The notes beneath the pieces are model-generated. The model was not told where the DNA came from. It saw nothing but the letters and a program-made list of their open reading frames with translations, and did not search any database. 64,000 bases of DNA from Sphingobium estronivorans. GTDB lineage: Bacteria > Pseudomonadota > Alphaproteobacteria > Sphingomonadales > Sphingomonadaceae. Where the stretch lies: the NCBI RefSeq assembly GCF_008692605.1, contig NZ_LFCT01000019.1:60555-124554 (forward strand), in the 5' to 3' direction. Numbering within the stretch: the stretch's first letter is position 1; each line of letters starts with the position of its first letter. Shown here piece by piece: positions 33,199 through 40,662 of this stretch. A program made the position numbers and the translations under genes.

Positions 33199-34206
33199 CT
33201 ATGTCAGATGCCGCGCGCGCCATTGGCGCGGGGATATGCCGAAGGTTTGAACATGCCAGCGGGTGAAGGCGCCTATCGAGGAATAGCCCAGCATCTCCGC
33301 CACATCGGTGATCCGTGTGCGCGGATTGGCAAGATATTGCCCCGACAATTGCATACGGGCACGGTTCAACAGGTCGATGAAGCGCGTGCCATCGGCGTCC
33401 AGCATCCGCTGAAGCGTTCGGACCGTCAGCCCCATCGACGCGGCGCAATGCTCGATCGTCGCGCGGCCGGAGGGCAGGAGAAGCAGGATCAGTTGCTCGA
33501 CGTCCTGCGCCGTCGTGCGAGTCGCGGATGTCAGGACCGTTTCGATCAGGCCACGGGCGTGAAGCGCCATGTCGGTGTCGGCGCGCAGATTGGGCCGGTC
33601 GAGATCGGCCGTTCTGATGACCAGGCCATTGAATTCGCAGTCGAATTGAGGGCGACAGCGGAACAGGCGTTTGAAAATCCCCATTTCCTCCGGCGGTGGT
33701 GCCGCGTGCGCGAAGCAGATCGAGAGCGGCGCCCAGCCGTCGCCCAGAACGCTGGCGCACAAGCGGGCGATCACGCCCAGGGCCAGGTCCGACGACTGCC
33801 GGTTGGGTTCGGGCGTGCTGAGCGCGAAATCCTCACGCAACACCAGCTCGTCATCGACCTGCTCCATCTGGAGAACCAGGGTCGAGTTGATCCGGTTGCG
33901 ATATTCGCGAAGCGCCTGAAACACATGGCGGAGGGTCGGCTGGTGCGCTATGATGAGACTCGTGACCCCGAGGTTGGCGATCGAGCGTTCCTCCGCCATG
34001 CGCAGGCCCAGCGTCAGGCACCCCGTCGCCTCGGCGCTGCGTTCGAGCAGGCAGAAGGCAGAGCGTGCCGAAATCATCTGTTCGGGATTCGAAAGCAGGT
34101 CCGCCGACAGGCCGGTTGCGCGCAGCAGCGGGCGCGGGTCGACGCCCAGCGATCGCATGATCGGAAAATAGCCGGTGAGGGCCGCCACGCGAACGAGTTC
34201 CGCCAT
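33199..34206 (-). CDS. AraC-family regulator with OruR/PF12625-type N-terminal domain (copy 3)
   Basis: A 335-residue paralogue of copies 1 and 2. The sensor domain begins MAELVRVAALTGYFPIMRSLGVDPRPLLRATGL. The DNA-binding domain has DADGTRFIDLLNRARMQLSGQYLANPRTRITDVAEMLGYSSIGAFTRWHVQTFGISPRQWR. I chose Met 34206, which aligns with copy 1 and leaves a usable GGAG, over the ORF start at 34212. It is divergent from the quinone-oxidoreductase copy 2 that opens the long plus-strand operon, with operator site 4 between them. It is therefore the best candidate activator of the desulfonation operon. Confidence 0.92.
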   Translation of the reverse strand: MAELVRVAALTGYFPIMRSLGVDPRPLLRATGLSADLLSNPEQMISARSAFCLLERSAEATGCLTLGLRMAEERSIANLGVTSLIIAHQPTLRHVFQALREYRNRINSTLVLQMEQVDDELVLREDFALSTPEPNRQSSDLALGVIARLCASVLGDGWAPLSICFAHAAPPPEEMGIFKRLFRCRPQFDCEFNGLVIRTADLDRPNLRADTDMALHARGLIETVLTSATRTTAQDVEQLILLLLPSGRATIEHCAASMGLTVRTLQRMLDADGTRFIDLLNRARMQLSGQYLANPRTRITDVAEMLGYSSIGAFTRWHVQTFGISPRQWRARHLT

Positions 34207-34240
34207 CTCCATCTCCAGTTCAGCACGCCAGTTTGACGTT

Positions 34241-34276
34241 GATTGTTAAAATTATGTCGTGAAATGGGAAAATTGC
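34241..34276 (+). promoter_or_regulatory. AraC/OruR-type operator, site 4
   Basis: The site begins GATTGTTAAAATTATGTCGT and continues GAAATGGGAAAATTGC, aligning without gaps to sites 1 and 5. It lies between AraC copy 3 and the first gene of the long plus-strand operon, about 40 bases before its ATG. Confidence 0.6.
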
Positions 34277-34313
34277 AACCGTCTCGCCTGTTAGGACTCA
34301 TGAAAGAGGAGAG

Positions 34314-35297
34314 ATGATGATGGCGAAGGCCGTTCGATTTTACGAAGCCGGTGGACCCGAAGTTCTGCGGGTGGAAGAGGTTGCCGTCGGTGTTCCGGGT
34401 GCGGGTGAAGTCCGTATTCGTCATGAAGCGATCGGCTGCAACTTCGCCGACACCTATTTTCGTTCGGGCTATTATCCCGCCCCGCTTCCCGCTGGCATCG
34501 GCGTCGAAGCGGCGGGGGTGATCGAAGCCGTCGGCGAGGGCGTTTCGGCCTTCGTGCCCGGTGACCGCGTCGCCTATAATGGCAGCCCGCTCGGCGCCTA
34601 CAGCAGCGAACGTGTCATGCCCGCGGCCTCGCTGTTCAAGCTGCCGGATTCGATTTCGTTCGAGGACGCCGCGGCGTCGACGATGCGTGGCCTGTCGGCA
34701 ACCTATTGGCTCGCGAAGACCAATCCGATGATGAAGGCCGGCGACACGATCCTGCTGCACGCCGCGGCGGGCGGGGCGGGCCTGCTCGCCGTGCAGCTTG
34801 CCAAGCTGATGGGGCTGCGCGTCATCGGCACCGTCTCGACCGAGGAAAAGGCCGAGAAGGCGCGCGCGATGGGTTGCGACGAGATCATCTTCTACCGCCG
34901 CGAGGATGTTGCCGAGCGCGTCCGCGAACTGACCGATGGCGAAGGGGTGACGACGGTGTTCGACAGCGTCGGCAAGGATACGTTCGAAGGTTCGCTGAAA
35001 TCGCTCAAGCGGCGCGGCGTGCTTGTCGGCTGCGGCACCGCTTCGGGACCGTTTCCGCCCATCGACGCCTTCCAGATGGTGCGGCAGGGATCGGTCTATT
35101 TCACCCGCCCGGCGTTCGCCGACTATTATGCCGACCCCGTCGAACGCGCCGAACTGTCGAAGCTCTGGTTCGACCATCTGTCCGCCGGACGGGTCAAGGT
35201 CGAGATCGGTCAGCGTTACACGCTGGACGACTGCGTGACGGCGCATCGCGACCTTGAGTCCGGCCGGACGATCGGATCCTCCATTTTCCTGCTGTGA
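34314..35297 (+). CDS. Zinc-free quinone oxidoreductase-like MDR protein (copy 2)
   Basis: A 327-residue paralogue of 15875-16852 with the same signatures: CNFADTYFRSGYYPAPLPAGIGVEAAG, SPLGAYSSERVMPA and LLHAAAGGAGLLAVQLAKLMGLRVIGTVSTEEKA. It lacks structural-zinc cysteines. Three Met codons in a row make the start ambiguous by two residues; AGAGGAGAG lies just upstream. It opens a plus-strand series that continues with few gaps to SorB at 48444. An NADPH-dependent reductase acting on an enone or quinone intermediate is likely, but the substrate is not evident. Confidence 0.9.
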   Translation: MMMAKAVRFYEAGGPEVLRVEEVAVGVPGAGEVRIRHEAIGCNFADTYFRSGYYPAPLPAGIGVEAAGVIEAVGEGVSAFVPGDRVAYNGSPLGAYSSERVMPAASLFKLPDSISFEDAAASTMRGLSATYWLAKTNPMMKAGDTILLHAAAGGAGLLAVQLAKLMGLRVIGTVSTEEKAEKARAMGCDEIIFYRREDVAERVRELTDGEGVTTVFDSVGKDTFEGSLKSLKRRGVLVGCGTASGPFPPIDAFQMVRQGSVYFTRPAFADYYADPVERAELSKLWFDHLSAGRVKVEIGQRYTLDDCVTAHRDLESGRTIGSSIFLL

Positions 35298-35307
35298 GGA
35301 CGGGGCG

Positions 35308-36156
35308 ATGAAGATCGAGAAGCTCACCACCCATATCGGCGCCGAAATCAGCGGCATCCGCCTCGCCGACGCGGCGCGCGACGATGCGCTGTTCGATGAG
35401 ATCCGCGCGGCGCTGCTGGAGCATAAGGTCCTGTTCTTGCGCGACCAGGACATTGCGCGCGCCGACCATGTGGCCTTCGCCCGCCGTTTTGGCGAGCTGG
35501 AGGATCATCCGGTGGTCGGCAGCGATCCGCTCCATCCCGGCCTCGTGCAGATCTACAAGGACGAGACGTCGCCGCCCGATTATTACGAGAATAGCTGGCA
35601 TTGCGACGCGACCTGGCGCGATGAACCGCCCATGGGCGCGGTGCTGCGGTGCGTCGCCTGCCCGCCGGTCGGCGGCGACACCATGTGGGCAAACATGGCG
35701 CGGGCCTATGCCGAATTGCCCGACCATGTGAAGGACATCATCGCGCCGCTCAAGGCCCGCCATTCGATCGAGGCGAGCTTCGGTGCGCGCATGAGCGAGG
35801 AGCAGCGCCATGCGCTAAAGGCGCGCTTCCCCGACGCCGAGCATCCGGTCGTCCGCACCCATCCCGAAACGGACGAGAAGATCTTGTTCGTCAACGGCTT
35901 CACGACCCACTTCACCAATTTCCACACCTCCGCGAACGTGCGCTACGGCCAGGATTATGCGCCGGGCGCGGGGCAGTTGCTCGCCTATCTGATCGGCCGC
36001 GCCGCGATACCCGAATATCAGGTGCGCTGGCGCTGGCAGCCCAACAGCATCGCCATCTGGGATAACCGTTCGACCCAGCATTATGCCGTGATGGACTATG
36101 CGCCGACGATCCGCCGCATGGAGCGCGCGGGCATCATCGGCGACCGGCCTTTTTGA
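35308..36156 (+). CDS. TauD/TfdA-family Fe(II)/2-oxoglutarate dioxygenase (copy 2)
   Basis: A 282-residue paralogue of copy 1, sharing FGELEDHPVVGSDP and WDNRSTQHYAVMDY. The iron ligands are H98 and D100 in WHCDATW and H258. The two C-terminal arginines R269 and R273 and the H67 equivalent of TauD H70 are conserved. The two copies differ mainly around the metal site: SPPDYYENSWHCD against RENYENNYHTD, which may change substrate fit. The start at 35308 follows GAGGAC and lies 10 bases after the oxidoreductase stop. BKACE copy 3 follows after 21 bases. In a gene series ending with sulfite dehydrogenase genes, C-S bond cleavage releasing sulfite is the favoured role. Confidence 0.9.
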   Translation: MKIEKLTTHIGAEISGIRLADAARDDALFDEIRAALLEHKVLFLRDQDIARADHVAFARRFGELEDHPVVGSDPLHPGLVQIYKDETSPPDYYENSWHCDATWRDEPPMGAVLRCVACPPVGGDTMWANMARAYAELPDHVKDIIAPLKARHSIEASFGARMSEEQRHALKARFPDAEHPVVRTHPETDEKILFVNGFTTHFTNFHTSANVRYGQDYAPGAGQLLAYLIGRAAIPEYQVRWRWQPNSIAIWDNRSTQHYAVMDYAPTIRRMERAGIIGDRPF

Positions 36157-36177
36157 CATCGTTTAAGGAGAGAAAAG

Positions 36178-37242
36178 ATGCAGTTTCTTGACGACAGCCT
36201 GCTTCCCGAAACGCAGGAAAAGCTTGTCATCACCGTCGCGCCTTATGGCCCGGAATGGCATCCCAGCGATTTTCCGGAAGATATCCCGGTGACCATGGAG
36301 GAACAGATCCAGAAGGCGGTCGACTGCTATAATGCAGGCGCGACCGTACTGCACCTCCACTGCCGCGAGGAGGATGGTTCGGGATCGAAGAAGATGTCGC
36401 GCTTCAACGAACTGATCGCCGGCGTGCGCGCGCGCGTGCCCGACATGATCATCCAGGTCGGCGGCTCGATTTCCTTCGCGCCGGAAAATGACGAGGATGG
36501 CGCCGAGGCGAAATGGCTGTCGGACGAGGTCCGTCACATGCTCGCCGAATTGAAGCCCGCGCCCGATCAGGTCACGATCGCCGTCAACACGACCCAGATG
36601 AACATCATGGATCTGATGGACGACGCGGACTATGGCGAAACCTCGCTCGCCAACCCCGCGCTCTACCATGCCTATCGCGAAATGGTGGTGCCCGCGGGCC
36701 CGCAATGGGTCGAGGATCATCTCCGTCACCTGACCGCGGCGGGCATCCAGCCGCATTTCCAGCTGACCTGCATGCCCGACCTCGAAACGGTCGAGCGGCT
36801 GGTGCGCCGGGGCCATTATAAGGGGCCGCTCAACCTGACCTGGGTGGGCATCGGCGGCGGCTTCGACGGGCCGAACCCCAACAACTTCATGGAATTCGTC
36901 CGTCGCGTGCCCGACGGGTCGACCCTCACGCTCGAAACGCTGATGCGCCATGTGCTGCCGGTCAATGTCATGGCGATGTGCCTGGGCCAGCATGTCCGGT
37001 GCGGCATCGAGGACACCCTCTATGATCAGCACGGCAACAAGATGACCTCGGTGCAGGGCATCGAGCAGATCGTGCGGATCGCGAAGGAACTGGGTCGCGA
37101 AATTGCAACGGGCAAGGAAGCGCGCGAAATCTACAAGATCGGCGTGCAGTATAATTCGATCGAGGAAACGCTCGCCAAGAACGGCATGGCGCCCAATCGC
37201 CAGCCGGGCCAGCGCGCCCTGCCGATCCGCTACGCGGCCTGA
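36178..37242 (+). CDS. Beta-keto acid cleavage enzyme, BKACE/DUF849 family (copy 3)
   Basis: A 354-residue BKACE with the zinc motif HLHCREEDG and the family strands IQVGGSISFAPEND and VTIAVNTTQMNIMD. It differs from copies 1 and 2 in the substrate-facing segment (QLTCMPDLETVERL against QCYNxNSFExxERx) and near the C-terminus, so it probably accepts a different beta-keto acid. A good AAGGAGAGAAA precedes the ATG. It sits directly after TauD copy 2 and before a small hydrolase. Acetoacetate and a new acyl-CoA would be the products. Confidence 0.92.
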   Translation: MQFLDDSLLPETQEKLVITVAPYGPEWHPSDFPEDIPVTMEEQIQKAVDCYNAGATVLHLHCREEDGSGSKKMSRFNELIAGVRARVPDMIIQVGGSISFAPENDEDGAEAKWLSDEVRHMLAELKPAPDQVTIAVNTTQMNIMDLMDDADYGETSLANPALYHAYREMVVPAGPQWVEDHLRHLTAAGIQPHFQLTCMPDLETVERLVRRGHYKGPLNLTWVGIGGGFDGPNPNNFMEFVRRVPDGSTLTLETLMRHVLPVNVMAMCLGQHVRCGIEDTLYDQHGNKMTSVQGIEQIVRIAKELGREIATGKEAREIYKIGVQYNSIEETLAKNGMAPNRQPGQRALPIRYAA

Positions 37243-37252
37243 GGGGCGGGCG

Positions 37253-37837
37253 ATGCGGTCCGGTGATCCGACGATCCTCTTCGTTCCCGGCCTCCGGGAC
37301 CATGTCGAGGACCATTGGCAGACGCACGCGGCGCGGGACATCCCCGGCTCGGTCACGGTGGAGCCGCTCACGGCCGACCGGCTGAGCCGCGCCGCCCGCG
37401 TCGCGGCGCTCGACGCCGCGCTCCACGCCTGTCCCGGCGAGGTCATCCTCGTCGCGCACAGCGCGGGATGCCTCACGGCGGCGCATTGGGCGCTTGCGCC
37501 CACGCGGCCGATCCGCGCGGCGCTGCTCGTGACACCGGCCGACATCGAAAGGGCGCTGCCGGCGGGCTATCCGACGGTGGACGCGTTGCAGGAGGGCGGC
37601 TGGCTGCCGATGCCGCGCAGCGCGTTGCCCTTTCCCTCGATCGTCGTGGCGAGCCGCAACGATCCGCTCGCCGACTTCGGCCGCGTAGAGGAACTCGCCG
37701 CCGCGTGGGGCGCCGAGCTTCACGACGCGGGTATGGTCGGCCACCTCAATCCGGCGGCAGGCTTCGGCCCATGGCCGGACGTGCATGGGCTACTGCAACG
37801 GCTTGCCGTGCAGACCGGCGCGGAGGCGGGGGCATGA
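37253..37837 (+). CDS. RBBP9/YdeN-family alpha/beta hydrolase
   Basis: A 194-residue small serine hydrolase. TILFVPGLRDHVEDHWQT at the N-terminus is the family opening. The nucleophile is S70 in VILVAHSAGCLTAAHWA, the acid probably the Asp of SRNDPLADF, and the histidine that of GMVGHLNP near residue 163. The family has esterase/hydrolase activity with poorly defined substrates. The start at 37253 lies 10 bases after the BKACE stop, and the stop overlaps the next ATG (ATGA), so it is translationally coupled. It might hydrolyse an ester or thioester intermediate. Confidence 0.88.
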   Translation: MRSGDPTILFVPGLRDHVEDHWQTHAARDIPGSVTVEPLTADRLSRAARVAALDAALHACPGEVILVAHSAGCLTAAHWALAPTRPIRAALLVTPADIERALPAGYPTVDALQEGGWLPMPRSALPFPSIVVASRNDPLADFGRVEELAAAWGAELHDAGMVGHLNPAAGFGPWPDVHGLLQRLAVQTGAEAGA

Positions 37838-38217
37838 GCCGGACGCCGGTCAGCGACGCCGCGCGCGAACGCGGCCAGTGGAACCAGGCGTGGGACGCAG
37901 CCGCTGCGCTCGACCCCGAATGGATGGAGGATTTCCTGGCCGTCGGCACATTGCCGTTGCGCCGGGGGATCCTCGATCCCAAAATCTATGAGTTCCTGGC
38001 GATCGCGGTGGATGCCGCCTGCACGCACCTTTATGCGCCGGGCACGCGCCGCCACATCGCCGCCGCGCTCGACAAGGGCGCGACGCCGGAGGAGGTGATG
38101 GCCGTGCTGGAGGCGGTGGCGGTCCTCGGCCTCCATTCGGTTTCGCTGGGCGCGCCGATGCTGGTCGAGGAGATGCGGGAGCGGGGACTGACGATGACCG
38201 GCGGCCGAGCGGACTGA
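37834..38217 (+). CDS. Carboxymuconolactone decarboxylase/AhpD-like protein
   Basis: A 127-residue CMD-family protein with a DPKIYEFLAIAVDAACTHLYAPGTRRHIAAALDKGATPEEVMAVLEAVAVLGLHS core. The family position that often reads CxxC has a single Cys with His residues (CTHLYAPGTRRH), so peroxidase activity of the AhpD type is not assured. Members act as decarboxylases, lyases or accessory redox proteins. It starts inside the stop of the hydrolase gene (ATGA). Its place in the operon suggests either processing of a pathway intermediate or oxidative-stress protection; neither is proved. Confidence 0.85.
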   Translation: MSRTPVSDAARERGQWNQAWDAAAALDPEWMEDFLAVGTLPLRRGILDPKIYEFLAIAVDAACTHLYAPGTRRHIAAALDKGATPEEVMAVLEAVAVLGLHSVSLGAPMLVEEMRERGLTMTGGRAD

Positions 38218-38260
38218 GACGGGCGATCCGCCCTTTCGAAATAATGCAAACGAGGCGGCA

Positions 38261-39559
38261 ATGGCAATGATGGCACCAGCGAGCAGTCAAGGACTCGCGC
38301 AGGACGGCCCGGGCGACACGACATTCTACGGCTGGATCGTCTTCGCGCTGAGTTTCGGGTTGCTGATTTCCGACTACATGGCGCGGCAGGTGCTGAACGC
38401 TGTCTTCCCGCTGCTGAAGGTCGAATGGGCGCTCAGCGACGCCCAACTCGGGCTTCTGTCGGGCGTGGTCGCGCTGATGGTCGGTTTGCTGACCTTGCCG
38501 CTGTCGCTTGCCGCCGACCGTTGGGGCCGGGTGCGCAGCCTTGCGATCATGGCCGGGCTGTGGAGTTTAGCCACCCTCTTCTGCGCCGCCGCCGCCAGCT
38601 ATCCGCAGATGCTGCTTGGTCGCGTGATGGTGGGCGTCGGCGAAGCGGCCTATGGCAGCGTCGGCATCGCCGTGGTCATCAGCGTCTTCCCGCAACGGCT
38701 GCGCAGCACGCTTTCCGCCGCGTTCATGGCGGGCGGGCTGTTCGGCCAGGTGCTCGGCGTGGCAGTCGGTGGCGCGATGGCCGCGAGTTACGGCTGGCGC
38801 GCCGCCTTCGCCGTAATCGGGATCGGCGGGCTCGTCCTGGCGGTGGCCTATCCGTTGATCGTCCGCGAAAAGCGGATTGCCGCGATCGCCGGGCAGAAGG
38901 CAGTGGTGGCCAAGGTCGCTGCGGCGGGAAGAGGTGTATCGTTCAAAGCCCTGTTCGCCAACCGCACAGTGCGGCTCGCTTATTGCGCCAGCGGCGTCCA
39001 GCTGTTTGCCGCAGGCGCGCTACCCGCATGGCTGCCGAGCTATTTCAACCGCTATTATGCGATGCCGGTCGATGCGGCGGGGGCGACGGCGGCGGTGTTC
39101 CTGCTCATCTGCGGCAGTGGCATGGTGCTGTGCGGCATGGCGACCGATCGCGCGGCGCGCGGCAATCCCTGCCGCAAGATATCGCTCGCGTCCGGCTATG
39201 CCCTGGGAAGCGCGGTGACGCTGAGCGTCGCGCTGATGCTGCCGCCGGGGATGCCCCAGTTCGTGCTGCTCGGCATCGCGATGTTCCTGGTCGCCGGGAC
39301 GACCGGCCCGGCGGGAGCGATGGTCGCGAACCTCACCCCCGCTGCCATTCACGGGTCGGCTTTCGCGACCCTGACGCTCGCGCATAATCTGCTCGGGCTC
39401 GCACCGGGGCCGATCATGACCGGGCGCATCGCCGACGCGATCGGCCTGCTCGACGCGCTGCGGCTCTTGCCGCTCGCCGCCCTCGCGTCGGCCTGCATCT
39501 TTCTGGCTGCGCGCCGCAGCTATCGGGCGGACCTCGATACCGTCGCTTCACAATATTAG
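38261..39559 (+). CDS. MFS transporter (copy 2)
   Basis: A 432-residue, 12-TM permease, paralogous and equal in length to 17007-18305. The first helix is YGWIVFALSFGLLISDYMARQVLNAVFPLLK, the loop motif AADRWGRVRSL, and MVGVGEAAYGSVGIAVVISVFP spans TM4-5. It lies in the plus-strand operon between the CMD gene and the second YeiH-like exporter. With the TBDR that follows it is the likely inner-membrane importer for the operon's substrate. Confidence 0.92.
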   Translation: MAMMAPASSQGLAQDGPGDTTFYGWIVFALSFGLLISDYMARQVLNAVFPLLKVEWALSDAQLGLLSGVVALMVGLLTLPLSLAADRWGRVRSLAIMAGLWSLATLFCAAAASYPQMLLGRVMVGVGEAAYGSVGIAVVISVFPQRLRSTLSAAFMAGGLFGQVLGVAVGGAMAASYGWRAAFAVIGIGGLVLAVAYPLIVREKRIAAIAGQKAVVAKVAAAGRGVSFKALFANRTVRLAYCASGVQLFAAGALPAWLPSYFNRYYAMPVDAAGATAAVFLLICGSGMVLCGMATDRAARGNPCRKISLASGYALGSAVTLSVALMLPPGMPQFVLLGIAMFLVAGTTGPAGAMVANLTPAAIHGSAFATLTLAHNLLGLAPGPIMTGRIADAIGLLDALRLLPLAALASACIFLAARRSYRADLDTVASQY

Positions 39560-39570
39560 GGATCAGCATC

Positions 39571-40566
39571 ATGCCGTCACTTGCTGCGCGCGCCGCTGCC
39601 CCGGCACCGGGCCTCGCCGTCGCGCTCGTCGTCGCGGCGACCGCAACCTTCCTGTCCGAACATTATGATGCGCCGGTCATGCTTTATGCGTTGCTGCTCG
39701 GCATGGCGCTCAATTTCGTGACCGAGGCGCCGCGCAGCCGGGTGGGGATCGACCTCGCCGCCAAGGGACTGCTGCGGGTCGGCGTCGCGCTGCTCGGCCT
39801 GCGGATCGGATGGCATCAGGTGTCGGCGCTCGGCTGGGGGCCGGTCGTCATGGTGGTGACGCTCGTCGCGGCAACGATCCTGCTATCGACCCTCGCGGCG
39901 CGCGCGATGGGGTTCAACCCGCTGTTCGGTTTCCTGTCAGGGGGCGCGACTGCGATCTGCGGCGCATCGGCCGCCATGGCGCTGTCCGCCGCGCTGCCCC
40001 CCAACGCCAGGAAGGAGCAGGCGACGCTGTTCACCGTGATCGGCGTGTCCGCGCTTTCGACCACCGCGATGGTGCTCTATCCGCTGATCGCGCGCGCGAT
40101 GGGATTCGACGATCATGCGGCAGGCGTGTTCATCGGCGCGACGATCCACGATGTCGCGCAGGTCGTCGGCGCCGGCTACGCCATCTCGACCGATGCGGGC
40201 GACACCGCGACGATCGTCAAATTGCTGCGCGTCGCCATGCTGCTGCCGGTGATACTCGTCGCCGGGCAGATCAGCCGCCGCGCCGCGGGCGCGGAGGGGA
40301 CCGAGAGGCCGCCGGTCTTGCCCTGGTTCGTGGTCGCCTTTGTCGCGCTCGTCGCGCTCAACAGCCTTATCACATTGCCGGCTCCCGTTGCGGAGGCGGG
40401 GAACCTGCTGTCACGATGGTGCCTCGTCACCGCCATCGCGGCGATCGGCATGAAGACCCGGCTTGGCGATCTGGTGCAGGTCGGCTGGAAGCCCGTGGCG
40501 CTGATGATCGGCGAGACGGCGTTACTCGTAGCGATGGTGCTCGGGTGGCTCAGTATCGCCGCCTGA
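39571..40566 (+). CDS. YeiH-family (UPF0324) putative sulfate/sulfite exporter (2)
   Basis: A 331-residue membrane protein with about ten helices and the family blocks VMLYALLLGMALNFVTE, LAAKGLLRVGVALLGLRIG, LSGGATAICGASAAMALSAALP and GVFIGATIHDVAQVVGAGYAIS. It belongs to the same UPF0324 family as 27512-28600 but to a visibly different subgroup: SGGATAICGASAA here, ACGNSICGNSAIA there. It starts 11 bases after the MFS stop. A sulfate or sulfite exporter inside an operon with a TauD-like enzyme and SorAB supports the desulfonation reading. Confidence 0.88.
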   Translation: MPSLAARAAAPAPGLAVALVVAATATFLSEHYDAPVMLYALLLGMALNFVTEAPRSRVGIDLAAKGLLRVGVALLGLRIGWHQVSALGWGPVVMVVTLVAATILLSTLAARAMGFNPLFGFLSGGATAICGASAAMALSAALPPNARKEQATLFTVIGVSALSTTAMVLYPLIARAMGFDDHAAGVFIGATIHDVAQVVGAGYAISTDAGDTATIVKLLRVAMLLPVILVAGQISRRAAGAEGTERPPVLPWFVVAFVALVALNSLITLPAPVAEAGNLLSRWCLVTAIAAIGMKTRLGDLVQVGWKPVALMIGETALLVAMVLGWLSIAA

Positions 40567-40574
40567 TGTCGCGC

Positions 40575-40608
40575 ATTGCAAAAATCTTGTCATGAAATGA
40601 GAAAAAGC
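40575..40608 (+). promoter_or_regulatory. AraC/OruR-type operator, site 5 (upstream of TBDR 3)
   Basis: The site begins ATTGCAAAAATCTTGTCATG and continues AAATGAGAAAAAGC, aligning gap-free to site 4. It lies about 55 bases before the TBDR start, so the receptor and later genes may be transcribed from a second, co-regulated promoter. Confidence 0.6.
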
Positions 40609-40662
40609 AGGAGCGCAGCCGCTCTAGAATTCTTGAAAATACCAATGGGAGGGACCTGAAAA

